Part shown: piece after piece, positions 52,323-61,123 of the stretch | Layout: each line of letters opens with the position of its first letter | Position numbering within the stretch: position 1 is the first letter of the stretch | From: Candidatus Aalborgicola danicus | Lineage (GTDB): Bacteria > Pseudomonadota > Gammaproteobacteria > Burkholderiales > Burkholderiaceae_C | Assembly (NCBI GenBank): GCA_016703945.1 | Contig: JADJBC010000048.1 | Coordinates: forward strand, 1 to 64,000 | Direction: 5' to 3' | Length of the DNA: 64,000 nucleotides | Notes under the pieces: model-generated | Databases searched by the model: none | The model's input: only the letters and a program-made list of their open reading frames with translations | What the model was told of the DNA's origin: nothing | Made by a program: the position numbers and the translations under genes

Positions 52323-54478
52323 GCGCACCCCAAACTGCCCTAGCCTCCACTCGGGTGGACCCGAACTTTGCGACCCGTTGGCCGTTGGCCCTCGGAGCGC
52401 TCGCATGGTTCGCGGTAGCAATCGCTGGAATCTGGCTGTTTCCGGTGAGCACGCGACCTCCACACTCGGGACTGACCAGTTTCAGGGTGGCATTGACAGT
52501 TTTTCAGATACTCATGTGTCTGTATTACTTTGTTTTCTTGACTGCCGCATTGCGCCAAAAGGTCCCGGTCGTCCTCAGATTCCCGATACAGGTGTTTGCT
52601 TGGTTGGCACCATCCCTGATCGCAGTGTTTCTGGGGGGCCTGTCGACCCTTGCCACGTCATTCTTCGCAAAGCTTGGCCTTTTGCTCATTGCGGGTCTCT
52701 TGTGCCTGGTGCTTCCGTTCGTCTTGGTCGCCGGGGCGGTGATTACCTTTTTGCCCCTGATGCAAGTCATTCGGCCCATCTGGTGGTTGTGTAGCTGCCC
52801 ACCATCCAAGTACTTCACGGTGGTAGAGCCCGCTGCGGCCACGCCCGAGGCCCCCGTCACCGTCCAGGATCAACCGGCGCCGGCGCAACCTGCAACCATT
52901 CCGGCACCGGCACCTGCGAAACACAGCGCTGACACGGGTCCCTATGAATTCGAATGGCGTTCACCACGCACAGACTTTGGAAGCTTGACCGGCATGGCTG
53001 CGCTCAAGGCCGAACTTATGACGGCCATTGAACCGTTCCGGCACTATGCAACAGGGGGACCGGTAGCGGACCGCAATGGCATCTTGCTCTCAGGGCCACC
53101 CGGCAACGGCAAGACGGCCTTTGCCATGGCGATTGCGGGTGAACTGGGTTTGCGCTTTGTGAAGCTCAGCGGTGTTGACATCTCCAGCAAGTGGATCAAC
53201 GAATCAGCAACCGTTCTCAAATCGCTGTTTATCCAGGCTGCCGGGCAGCCTTGCGTTGTGTTCCTCGACGAGTTTGACTCCATCGCCAAGGATCGCAGCA
53301 ATGGACACATGCACGAGGAAGACAAGAAGTTGGTCACGGCCCTGTTGACGGTGCTTGACGAGGCACGGCTGCAGCACATTGTTGTTGTCGCCGCAACCAA
53401 CTACGTCGATTTGCTGGACAAGGCGGCTATCCGGGAGGGTCGGTTCGACTACCGGATTGAAGTTCCCTATCCGGACATGGAGGCCCGAGTGGGCATCCTT
53501 ACTGGGATGCTGGCCAAGTACCAGGTGTCTGCGGCTCCGAAAACCATCGAGCACGTCGCGGCCCTGTGGGAAAGGCGCAGTGTGGCGTTCATCGAGTCGA
53601 CTGTGAAACGCCTGCGCGATGTTGACAACAGAGACAAGCGCTTGCCAGCAACAGTCCATGACTTCAAACAGGCGTCCCGCGCGGCCACTCGGCGGGCAGG
53701 AAACATTCCGTCTACTGGTGCCAAACTGTCGGAACTGGCCTTGACCGGCAGTGTCCGGCGCGAGACCACTTCCCTGCTCTATCGCCTAAGGAATTGGGAA
53801 ACGATTGCCGAACAGGGAGGTGAGCCACCCAGTGGGGTGCTGCTGTACGGTCCACCCGGCACCGGAAAGACCAACCTGGTACGGGCGTTGGCACGGGAAC
53901 TGGAATACTGGCACGTGTTTGAGGTCAACGCGACAGAAGTCCTGCACGACCCGCGCAAATTCACTGATACCGTTCACCTGGCGGCGGATCACCGCCCTGC
54001 CATCGTCTTCATTGACGAAGCCGACGAACTGCTGCGCGACCGTAACAACTCTACTTCGGCGGGCGCCACCAATGAGATTCTCAAGTGCATGGACGGGATG
54101 ATGGGCAAGGTTCCCGAAGTGTTGTTCATGGCCGCCACCAACAATGAGGATGCAATTGATGCAGCGGCACTGCGCGGAGGACGGTTTGCTGAGAAGATCT
54201 TTATGGGCAAACTCGCTGGCGACGACCTGGTTGTCTTTCTGACCCGGGAGTTTGAGAAGAAAAGGCAAGTCCGGTTTGAACCTGACGTCACGCCGCAATC
54301 AGTGGCGATGAGACTGGTTGAAGTCGCGCCGGCCGATGCCCTATCGATTCTGCGCAAGGCGATCAACTACACGTTTGACAGCCAGACGCTTGCGCAGCCC
54401 GTGAACATGGGTCACATTGATGCGGCGATCCAATCCAGTGACAGTCGCTTCATGCGGGCATCGCGGGGCGCTGAGTGA
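52319..54478 (+). CDS. Membrane-anchored tandem AAA+ ATPase
   Basis: A 719-residue protein. Four membrane helices lie in residues 18-150, then a Pro/Ala-rich linker (PAPAQPATIPAPAPAK), then two AAA+ modules. AAA1: GILLSGPPGNGKTAFAMAIA (near 254), CVVFLDEFDSIA (near 313), AATNYVDLL and an arginine-finger region REGRFDYRI. AAA2: GVLLYGPPGTGKTNLVRAL (near 505), AIVFIDEADELLRD (near 561), AATNNEDAI and RGGRF. Both have intact Walker motifs. The tandem is Cdc48/VCP-like, but no FtsH zinc-protease motif or other protease follows. It probably unfolds or remodels proteins at the inner membrane. The start overlaps the upstream stop by 4 bp, which supports co-translation. Confidence 0.82.
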   Translation: MSAPQTALASTRVDPNFATRWPLALGALAWFAVAIAGIWLFPVSTRPPHSGLTSFRVALTVFQILMCLYYFVFLTAALRQKVPVVLRFPIQVFAWLAPSLIAVFLGGLSTLATSFFAKLGLLLIAGLLCLVLPFVLVAGAVITFLPLMQVIRPIWWLCSCPPSKYFTVVEPAAATPEAPVTVQDQPAPAQPATIPAPAPAKHSADTGPYEFEWRSPRTDFGSLTGMAALKAELMTAIEPFRHYATGGPVADRNGILLSGPPGNGKTAFAMAIAGELGLRFVKLSGVDISSKWINESATVLKSLFIQAAGQPCVVFLDEFDSIAKDRSNGHMHEEDKKLVTALLTVLDEARLQHIVVVAATNYVDLLDKAAIREGRFDYRIEVPYPDMEARVGILTGMLAKYQVSAAPKTIEHVAALWERRSVAFIESTVKRLRDVDNRDKRLPATVHDFKQASRAATRRAGNIPSTGAKLSELALTGSVRRETTSLLYRLRNWETIAEQGGEPPSGVLLYGPPGTGKTNLVRALARELEYWHVFEVNATEVLHDPRKFTDTVHLAADHRPAIVFIDEADELLRDRNNSTSAGATNEILKCMDGMMGKVPEVLFMAATNNEDAIDAAALRGGRFAEKIFMGKLAGDDLVVFLTREFEKKRQVRFEPDVTPQSVAMRLVEVAPADALSILRKAINYTFDSQTLAQPVNMGHIDAAIQSSDSRFMRASRGAE

Positions 54479-54552
54479 CGGGTCGTACTGCCGTCGCCTG
54501 AAACTTGGGAACTGGCCAGGCTTTATGCTTCAAACCCGATATAGACCCAAGT

Positions 54553-55107
54553 ATGAAACCCCCTGCCCTGTTGTTGTTCCTGGAATTTGAAGGTGTGCTC
54601 GCTTTGGGTGGTTCTGCGAAACGCGACAAGGTGGCCGAGACGGTCAGCGACATAGCGCGCGGCAACTCGACTTGGCGTGATCATCAGGCGCTGTGGGCGA
54701 CTCTTTTTGAAACCGAGCCAATACGGCAATTGAAGGCACTGCATAACCAATTCCAACTCCAGTATTGCCTCACGACGGACTGGACAAGCTTCTTGGACAA
54801 GGCAGCCGTGCTCAATGTCTTGCGCCTATCGGGGTTGAGTTTCGTGGCCGGCAATCTGCACTCGCGATGGGAAGTCAATCAAGGCCATCCAGCTGTGCGC
54901 ACCGATCAGATCAAAACCTGGCTTCATCTCAATTCTGATTGGCAAGATCGATGGCTTGTGCTGGACTCCGATGTCCGAGGCCCTGACGTTCAGGATTGGC
55001 AAAAGGTACTGACAGATTTCGCGGTGTTTTGCTGCAGTGATGCCGGGCTAACGCAGTTCGAGGCAGCAGCGATTCGTGCACGTTATCTGGGACGGATCGC
55101 GTCATAG
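54553..55107 (+). CDS. HAD-like protein with altered nucleophile motif
   Basis: A 184-residue protein from MKPPALLLFLEFEGVLALGG. The position of the HAD D-x-D motif reads E-F-E (LEFEGVL), so the nucleophilic Asp is replaced by Glu. YCLTTDWTSFLDKAAVL corresponds to the second motif (Thr present), and WLVLDSDVRGPDV to the acidic third motif. It looks like a distant relative of the HAD_SAK-type protein at 39617-40111, which keeps D-F-D. The change suggests a binding or regulatory role instead of phosphatase activity. It follows the AAA+ gene by 74 bp on the same strand. Confidence 0.65.
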   Translation: MKPPALLLFLEFEGVLALGGSAKRDKVAETVSDIARGNSTWRDHQALWATLFETEPIRQLKALHNQFQLQYCLTTDWTSFLDKAAVLNVLRLSGLSFVAGNLHSRWEVNQGHPAVRTDQIKTWLHLNSDWQDRWLVLDSDVRGPDVQDWQKVLTDFAVFCCSDAGLTQFEAAAIRARYLGRIAS

Positions 55108-55265
55108 TGAGGGGAACAAACGGCCATCTGCCGCAGTGTTTTATAGAGATTGGCGCATCGGCGACTGGTTTGTCTGTCCGTTAGCTAATTCACTGATCGG
55201 CGCTGATGGAGTTCGTCCCTCTAATGGTTAGCCCAAGGCTGCCCTTGGTGACTTTAGGCAGCTAG

Positions 55266-55898
55266 CTATTTGGGTGACCGGGGATTCGTCAGCTTGTAGG
55301 CACCCGACGCGTTTGCGATGAGGTGTCCTGTCTCCAGCAGCTTTGCAATCGCTGCTCCAACGGAACCTCGGGGAATCCCAGCTTCAACGATGACCGTTTG
55401 TCGGTTGATCTTCACGAACTCTTTTGGGTTCATAACTTCGACCAGGTGCGCAAACAACTTTGCGGTGTTCCCGGTCAACGGTTTTGGAGCGGCGTCACCG
55501 GGTGATTTCTTCGCCTTCGCAAGCCGTGGTCCTTTGATTACCGCATCGCTTGCCTGGATATCCTTGACGAGTTTCAGATCAGCTCCGCCTTCAGAGGGGG
55601 GAGCCACCAACGTGGGCAGCTTGGGGATTGGTGATGTAGAACCGCCGGTTAACCCTGAAGCCATTTCATAGATTTTTTTGAATTCCGTTTCGATTTGCGC
55701 CACGGCTTGGGACATCCGTGCGACAGCCTTCCATTCTTCAAACAAACCGTCATTTCGCATTTCAAACGGGTTGGCGGTCATTGCCGCCCTTACCTGGTTG
55801 CCGTAGGCTTGAACAGCGTCTTTTAGTTCAAGATCGGCTTGGTAGATGGTTGCACCAGCCAATTGAAGCGCGGCGAGAGTTTGGGAGGAAAGTGGCAT
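55266..55898 (-). CDS. Hypothetical protein with a winged-helix-like C-terminus
   Basis: A 210-residue protein. The N-terminal 70 residues are helical (AVQAYGNQVRAAMTANPFEM and MSQAVAQIETEFKKIYEMAS). A Pro/Gly linker follows, and the last 75 residues look like a small winged helix: LFAHLVEVMNPKEFVKINRQ, VIVEAGIPRGSVGAAIAKLL and the wing HLIANASGAYKLT. It may be a DNA-binding protein. It faces the end of the sirtuin/AAA+ cluster on the other strand. Confidence 0.55.
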   Translation of the reverse strand: MPLSSQTLAALQLAGATIYQADLELKDAVQAYGNQVRAAMTANPFEMRNDGLFEEWKAVARMSQAVAQIETEFKKIYEMASGLTGGSTSPIPKLPTLVAPPSEGGADLKLVKDIQASDAVIKGPRLAKAKKSPGDAAPKPLTGNTAKLFAHLVEVMNPKEFVKINRQTVIVEAGIPRGSVGAAIAKLLETGHLIANASGAYKLTNPRSPK

Positions 55899-56221
55899 TT
55901 AAAGCAGTCTTAGTATTTATAGCTGATCCACACATTGAGGATCAGATCCAACGGCAATCGGTGATGCAGGCGCGAACCGCTGCATCCCGATTCCCGCAGC
56001 CAACGTAACCGAAAGGCTGGCAAATTTTACCAATCCAATGGAAACCTTCGCATCGCAGGTGCTTGTGCATGAGTAGAGTGCCAATCGCTGCCCTCCCCCT
56101 TTTACGCAAAATACAAGAGGCTGCCCGTGTGTGATGGGCCCTTAGCTACCGCGTTTTGTTTGTCAAGATACGACAGGGCGTGATGTAAAACACAAAGTAC
56201 TTTTGGCGCTCGGCCAGTGGC

Positions 56222-56360
56222 TCCAATGGGGCGATACCGGTCAGCCGCTGCGAGACCTGGAATTGAACCATTTTCTCGTAAGCGGTCTTAGCCCGTGCCG
56301 GTCCAATTTCGCCATTTGTCCGTCGCCAAGACCCGGCAGTCGTTCGCGGTAACGACTGGG
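56222..56360. repeat. Dispersed repeat copy with GGGGCGATACCGGTC
   Basis: This 140-bp block resembles 57585-57715. Both begin GGGGCGATACCGGTC and continue with similar blocks, AGCGGTC-(T)TAGCC, then CGGTCCA and ATTTG(C)CC. A third partial copy is inverted near 44009. The surrounding 500 bp (55899-56400) hold no gene I can support. Confidence 0.6.
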
Positions 56361-56400
56361 CGTCCCATCTTGAAGATCAAGTAACCAGAATAGAAAGCTC

Positions 56401-57015
56401 CTATTTGTAAGTGTCCAAAAATTGGGCTAGATAGTGTTTAGAAAAGAAATCAATGGAATCACGCCTGGATTTTTCACGGACAGCGCAGTTTTTTTCAAGA
56501 ATGAGATCCACATAGTGACAACGCCATTGGACTGACTGAACTTCATCCTCAATGATCCTGAGCAATAGAAGTTGGTATCCATTGCCATTGCCAATTAGGT
56601 ATTTAGTTCGATTGCCTTCGCGCAGCGCGAACCGCCAACCTGGCCCTTCCTCGCCCCTACCGAATTGATCAGATGGCACTTGCCAAAAGTTGTATTTGGC
56701 AAACTCCGCTTGAATTTTTTGCACTTGGTCAGGCTTGATGCGGAAGCGTACTTCGCCCAAGCGTTTCACGTCCAAAAGCCCGTGGTAGATGGCACGCCCA
56801 TCCTTAAATATCTGTATGCGATAACCCTGAAGATTGGATCGTGATTCACCGATCTGTTCCATGGTGATGACAGGTATGTACGTGTCTACAGCATTGGCAT
56901 CAGGCGGGGGAAAAGTCAGATAGACCGGCAATGGATCGGCCCGTGTATCAGATTGAGCAATGACGAGTGCGGCCGCTAGTGCAGCGCGACACAAACCTGC
57001 TTGAATACGTTTCAT
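56401..57015 (-). CDS. Exported protein of unknown function (DUF6438-like)
   Basis: A 204-residue protein from MKRIQAGLCRAALAAALVIA, with a signal peptide cleaved near TRADPLP. The mature part contains IQIFKDGRAIYHGLLDVKRL and GEVRFRIKPDQVQKIQAEFA, a pattern I associate with DUF6438-type proteins of the envelope. Three cysteines (WRCHYVDLILEKNCAV) could form a disulfide. An upstream in-frame start at 57123 lacks a signal and is less likely. The role is unknown. Confidence 0.65.
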   Translation of the reverse strand: MKRIQAGLCRAALAAALVIAQSDTRADPLPVYLTFPPPDANAVDTYIPVITMEQIGESRSNLQGYRIQIFKDGRAIYHGLLDVKRLGEVRFRIKPDQVQKIQAEFAKYNFWQVPSDQFGRGEEGPGWRFALREGNRTKYLIGNGNGYQLLLLRIIEDEVQSVQWRCHYVDLILEKNCAVREKSRRDSIDFFSKHYLAQFLDTYK

Positions 57016-57369
57016 AGCATTCCCCCTTGATTCGTTTTTGATTTCAATGCGAACGCGGGCTTGATAGCGGATCCTGTGCTCGGGTGTGCTGAAAGCCCCC
57101 GTGTACCAATCATGTGCCACCACGACCTATAAGCCCTGCAAGCCTCGTGAAATTTGCGCAAACAGCTACAAACTTTATAGCGCTCGTTCCGCTCAGTCTC
57201 AAGTTTGCCAGATTGGCACCCAGCGTATAGTTGACGCTGGAGCGCACGTAGTCACTGCTGGGCGAGTATTCAAAGGATCTTTTGTCATTTATTTTCACGG
57301 TTCTAGCGATAAGTTCACAACATCTAGGGTAGTGCTCCGCCGCACACCGCCACTTGAACAAGTTGGCAT

Positions 57370-57790
57370 TCGCTGGTGATTGACTGCTTCCGAGCTTTTG
57401 ACCCTATAAACGAGCGGCAGCTTCCGGCGAAAACGAAGGTCCGTCTTCCCAATTCCGTTGCCTATCAACGGGTCTCCGTGAGGGACCGCTATGCGTCTTT
57501 TGCCGGTAGCCACGTTTCGCGGAAGCCGGCCCTCAAAATTGACCGTCGGCAATGGATCAATGCCTACACCGGCACTGGGGCGATACCGGTCGCTCGGCCA
57601 GCGCAGTGAAATCGATCAGTTTTCTCCAGAGCGGTCATAGCCGGTGGCGGTCCAGTTTCATGATTTGCCCATTGCAAAAAAACCATAGCAGTCCTTCGCG
57701 GGCGACAATCAGCTTTTGACCGTGGTGGTCAGTAGCGTAGCGGTAGCGGCCAGTCATAGACGCGGTCCAGCGGGCCACAGTGTGACTAGC
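57370..57790. repeat. Tandem block of degenerate dispersed repeats
   Basis: Contains GGCAGCTTCCGGCGAAAACG (57418, also at 44090), GACCGCTATGCGTCTTT (57488, a similar block at 44150) and GGGGCGATACCGGTC (57583, also at 56229). No start, ribosome site or known domain supports a gene between 57016 and 57830. Confidence 0.6.
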
Positions 57791-57830
57791 TTCACCAATT
57801 TACATATTTTTCAGGCCCAAAGAAGATCTT

Positions 57831-58598
57831 ATGATTTCGCGTAGCCTTCAATGGAGGAAATGGATAGCACGCTGCCCAACTTGCGGGCTTTACCTCGTAG
57901 CGCTGCTTGCAGCGTGTTTCTCACTAATGCGAGCAGTCGCAGTATTCGGCCCTCCACAGCTTCAGGTACTGCTTCCTCTGAGCTTTACGTTGATGGCGAT
58001 CACCCCATGGATTGTTCTCAGTCGTTTCGGGCGAGATCAAATCGGACTTCGTCGGGCTAGGTCAATTTCTTCCTATGCGAAAGCCGTTTTTGCCGGTGTG
58101 CTGCTGGCCCTTGTTTGTGGTGTCATGGGATCATTGCTGTTCGAAGTTGGCGAACAAAATTGGTTCGTCACGATTGCTCGCAACTTCGGGCGATCATTTG
58201 ATACAGGGGGGAAGTCCACGTTCCTCTTGTTTGCGGTGTTCACCGTTCCTTCCATGATCTTCAGCCCTATCGGCGAAGAGTTTTTCTTTCGGGCTTTGCT
58301 TCAGCGATCCCTTGAAGACTTCACGTCCAGATCTCTCGCCACGGTCTGTGAGTGCTCAGTCTTTGCAATCGTGCATTTATGTCACCACGGGCTTTATCGA
58401 ACGTCTATGGGCTTCAGTTTTTGGATGCCGTCGAGCATCATCTGGGCGGCCCTCATGTTTTTGGCGGGCTACCTGTTCGCATACTTTCGCAACACAAGCG
58501 ACTCCATATTCCCAGCGGTTGTTTGCCACATGGCGTTTAACGCAACAATGGGGGTCTACATCTTCTCCGTTCTATGGGGCGCCCATCATGCAGCCTGA
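57831..58598 (+). CDS. CPBP-family intramembrane metalloprotease
   Basis: A 255-residue membrane protein with about seven helices. The three CPBP/Rce1 motifs are present: EExxxR in SPIGEEFFFRALLQRSLE, F-x-x-x-H in VFAIVHLCHHG and H-x-x-x-N/B in CHMAFNATMG. Proteins of this family cleave prenylated or other membrane substrates, and some give self-immunity to bacteriocins. No peptide gene was recognised beside it. It lies alone between two repeat-rich stretches, which suggests acquisition as a single cassette. Confidence 0.85.
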   Translation: MISRSLQWRKWIARCPTCGLYLVALLAACFSLMRAVAVFGPPQLQVLLPLSFTLMAITPWIVLSRFGRDQIGLRRARSISSYAKAVFAGVLLALVCGVMGSLLFEVGEQNWFVTIARNFGRSFDTGGKSTFLLFAVFTVPSMIFSPIGEEFFFRALLQRSLEDFTSRSLATVCECSVFAIVHLCHHGLYRTSMGFSFWMPSSIIWAALMFLAGYLFAYFRNTSDSIFPAVVCHMAFNATMGVYIFSVLWGAHHAA

Positions 58599-58990
58599 CC
58601 AATGAAGTGTGAACTCCCATAGTCTGCATGAAGTTCCATGGCCGCCTCCGTCTCCTAGAGACGCATAGCTGCCCCTCGCCCGAGCCTAAAAATATTTAAG
58701 GAATTGACGTAAGCTGACTTTCATTTTTCCGGTAAGCGGCCGTTCGTGGCAGGCAATCAAACCTGGAGACCGGTCATTCAACGGCGACAATCAATTCCAT
58801 CGACCGGCCGCCAGCAGCGGGGCGGTCGCGGGTACTAGCGAAAGACAGCTTTCTGGAGTTCCTTTGAGTGAACGAAAGCCTTCTGGCAACTCACCCGCGA
58901 TGGCGGTCTTGGACATCAGCAAAAGGCGCATTGCCCCATCGGTATCGGTACGGCAGAATGCGTAGCCCTGAACGCCAAACGAGCGACGAC
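58599..58990. other. Intergenic stretch with degenerate repeats, no gene
   Basis: Contains GCGGCCGTTCGTGGCAGGC and GACCGGTCATTC, which look like further decayed copies of the palindrome-rich repeats at 56-58 kb. A leader frame upstream of the reductase start at 58991 is open but unlike protein. Confidence 0.4.
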
Positions 58991-60070
58991 ATGAAATCTG
59001 CACGCATCCATGCATTTGCCGAGAACCCTGACGATATTCAGGTAGTGGATGTGGCAAAACCCGCACCTGTTGCTGGTCAGGTGTTTGTGCGCATGCTCAT
59101 GAGCCCGGTAAACCCGTCCGATCTGAACTGCCTGCACGGCACCTACCGCCACGCACTTGAGCGGGTGGTTTGGAACTATGGAAAGCACGATCCGTCGCAG
59201 ACTGTATTTTACGACCCAACCTTAAGCAACGCATGCCCCATGCCCCCCCACGCCTTGGGAGGCGAGGGCGTTGGCATCGTAGAAGACGCGGGATCCGGCT
59301 TTCTTGCGCGTCGTTTGCTAGGCAAGCGCATTGCTCTCGCAAGTGGCCCGCCTAATGGCACTTGGCAGGAATACACGGTGGTTGATGCCAAAAGAGCAGT
59401 GGCCCTGCCTGACGCCATTTCCAACGAGCAAGGCGCAATGTATTTTGTGAACCCCATCACTGCCTATGTGCTGACACGCGAAGTCCTTCGGGTGCCACGC
59501 GGAGGCTGGCTTTTGGTGACGGCCGCCGGTTCCGCTTTGGGCAAGAGTGTGGTTCGTCTTGGCAAGCTGTATGGTTTCAAAACACTATGTGTCGTGCGAG
59601 GCAGTGCCAACACGCAGGAGTTGCTCCAATTGGGTGCCGATGCCGTCGTCGAGACTTCGACTCAGAAGTTGCAGGCCGAGGTATTTCGCATCACTCAAGG
59701 CAAGGGCGTTGGCTACGCCATAGATTGCGTTGGCGGTGAGTTGGCCGCTGAGGTGCTACGCTGCCTAGGGCTTGATGGCCACATGGCGCTCTATGGCAGG
59801 CTGGCCAACAGCCCGATGCAGTTGACAGTGCGAGACCTTATGATGCCGGTAGCCAGTGTTTCTGGCTTTCTGCTACCGAACTGGATGGCGCAGCAATCGC
59901 CATTGAAGCTATTGAGCGTCATGCGTGCTGTCAAAAAGCTTACCGTACAGGGCGTATTTGCGACGGAAGTGGCCGAGGTCTATGCACTGGATCAAGTAGC
60001 TGATGCTGTTCGGGCAGCGTCACGATCAGGACGGACCGGCAAAGTGATGCTACGCATGGCATCCGCCTGA
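58991..60070 (+). CDS. Zinc-less MDR oxidoreductase, trans-2-enoyl reductase-like
   Basis: A 359-residue medium-chain dehydrogenase/reductase from MKSARIHAFAENPDDIQVVD. The GroES-like part has MSPVNPSDLNCLHGTYR, the pattern of quinone reductases and trans-2-enoyl-CoA reductases (S-P-x-N-P-S-D), and the long loop HDPSQTVFYDPTLSNACPMP. The NADPH fold has VTAAGSALGKSVVRLGKLYG and GKGVGYAIDCVGGELAAEV. The zinc ligands of alcohol dehydrogenases are absent. It would reduce an activated double bond with NADPH. An open frame upstream to 58868 is not supported. Confidence 0.82.
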   Translation: MKSARIHAFAENPDDIQVVDVAKPAPVAGQVFVRMLMSPVNPSDLNCLHGTYRHALERVVWNYGKHDPSQTVFYDPTLSNACPMPPHALGGEGVGIVEDAGSGFLARRLLGKRIALASGPPNGTWQEYTVVDAKRAVALPDAISNEQGAMYFVNPITAYVLTREVLRVPRGGWLLVTAAGSALGKSVVRLGKLYGFKTLCVVRGSANTQELLQLGADAVVETSTQKLQAEVFRITQGKGVGYAIDCVGGELAAEVLRCLGLDGHMALYGRLANSPMQLTVRDLMMPVASVSGFLLPNWMAQQSPLKLLSVMRAVKKLTVQGVFATEVAEVYALDQVADAVRAASRSGRTGKVMLRMASA

Positions 60071-60143
60071 CTGGCCATGAATTCGGTGTAGTTCAGTGGG
60101 GAAATTGAATCGACTTTTTTACAGGCTTTCACCATCCGCACGC

Positions 60144-60575
60144 TTACGGCGCTTTTGCGAAGGACCTTATTTTGGCGACCCGCGCGTCACGGTCGTCTTT
60201 CGCGGACCCATAAAAATCATCGCCAAGCCGAAAGGTATACCAGCACGCATCGGTCCGCTTGTCCCAAGCCGTTAGGTGCTTTTTCATACACCACTTACCT
60301 TCCTCATCCGCAGTCCAGACACCCGTGGTTGGACTGTCACTGCGGCTGGGATAGTGCGACTCCACGCCTGACAGGGTACCGTCACCTTGATACACAAGAT
60401 CCCCTTCGCCTCCCCGGTCTGGCCAAACGTACTTCACGCGAAACGGTACAAGCGCGGCGTAATCCGCCTTCGTTAGTTTCTTCCCGCCCTTGTCCAATAG
60501 CTCGCCGACATTGGATTGGGCCCACAGCGGTAGGCTAAAAAAAACCAGCGAACATCCCAAAATCAAAGCTCTCAT
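60144..60575 (-). CDS. Small exported protein of unknown function
   Basis: A 143-residue protein with a signal peptide (MRALILGCSLVFFSLPLWAQ, cut near WAQS). The mature part contains YVWPDRGGEGDLVYQGDGTL, VWTADEEGKWCMKKHLTAWD and DACWYTFRLGDDFYGS, a pattern of small periplasmic proteins with two cysteines that probably pair. No specific function is known to me. Confidence 0.7.
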   Translation of the reverse strand: MRALILGCSLVFFSLPLWAQSNVGELLDKGGKKLTKADYAALVPFRVKYVWPDRGGEGDLVYQGDGTLSGVESHYPSRSDSPTTGVWTADEEGKWCMKKHLTAWDKRTDACWYTFRLGDDFYGSAKDDRDARVAKIRSFAKAP

Positions 60576-61123
60576 GGTCTCTCCAAGGAAGATTTACATA
60601 ACATTGCCATTTTCCGAGCCGTGTGTAGCACCCTGATCGTCACTGGATTGGATAGCTGGATCGGATTGGCTGATCACCACACTTCGAGTGTAAGCAGGCT
60701 GCTTGATAGTTGGTATCCCCTATTTTGGGGATGAAAACGCACTTTTTGTCCTTCGGCTTTGCGCAGATCAACGGCAGATTAGATCCGGGTTTTGACCTGT
60801 TCGCCGTGTCCGCACTCACCGAGACTCGACTGAAGTGGGAGCCTGCAAGACAAACTGATTTGGAACAGTCCGCGAAAATCGCATCATCAGGAGCAATCTG
60901 TTTACGATTCGCCGCCCGCGGGGCATCCTTAGGACCATAGATTGCCTGGCTAGCCGCCGAGAGGCGTGCGACATGCGGACCTCTTGGTCGAAAGTGCCCA
61001 AAAGTTGGTTGACCATCTCAGTTTGAGGAAGCGGTGGGGGGGCTGCCAGTAAACATCGCGTCATCTGAATCAAGTTATTGGTTGGAGCCAGGATCGCGAC
61101 TTGGAAATCCCAATCGGTTCACG
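60576..61123. other. Gene-free interval
   Basis: About 550 bp with no frame that has a plausible start, family pattern or ribosome site. No terminator or repeat stood out. Confidence 0.5.

Noticed and set aside
56255..56340. tRNA-like T-arm sequence (GGTTCAATTCC on the minus strand)
   Set aside because: No acceptor stem or anticodon arm fits around it; the block is a copy of a dispersed repeat.
43965..58870. Integron cassette array
   Set aside because: Small unknown genes separated by palindromic repeats recall one, but gene orientations are mixed and the repeats lack the GTTRRRY core of attC sites; no IntI-type integrase was seen.
60816..61073. 85-codon minus-strand frame
   Set aside because: No ribosome site, no domain pattern, and Arg/Met-rich composition.
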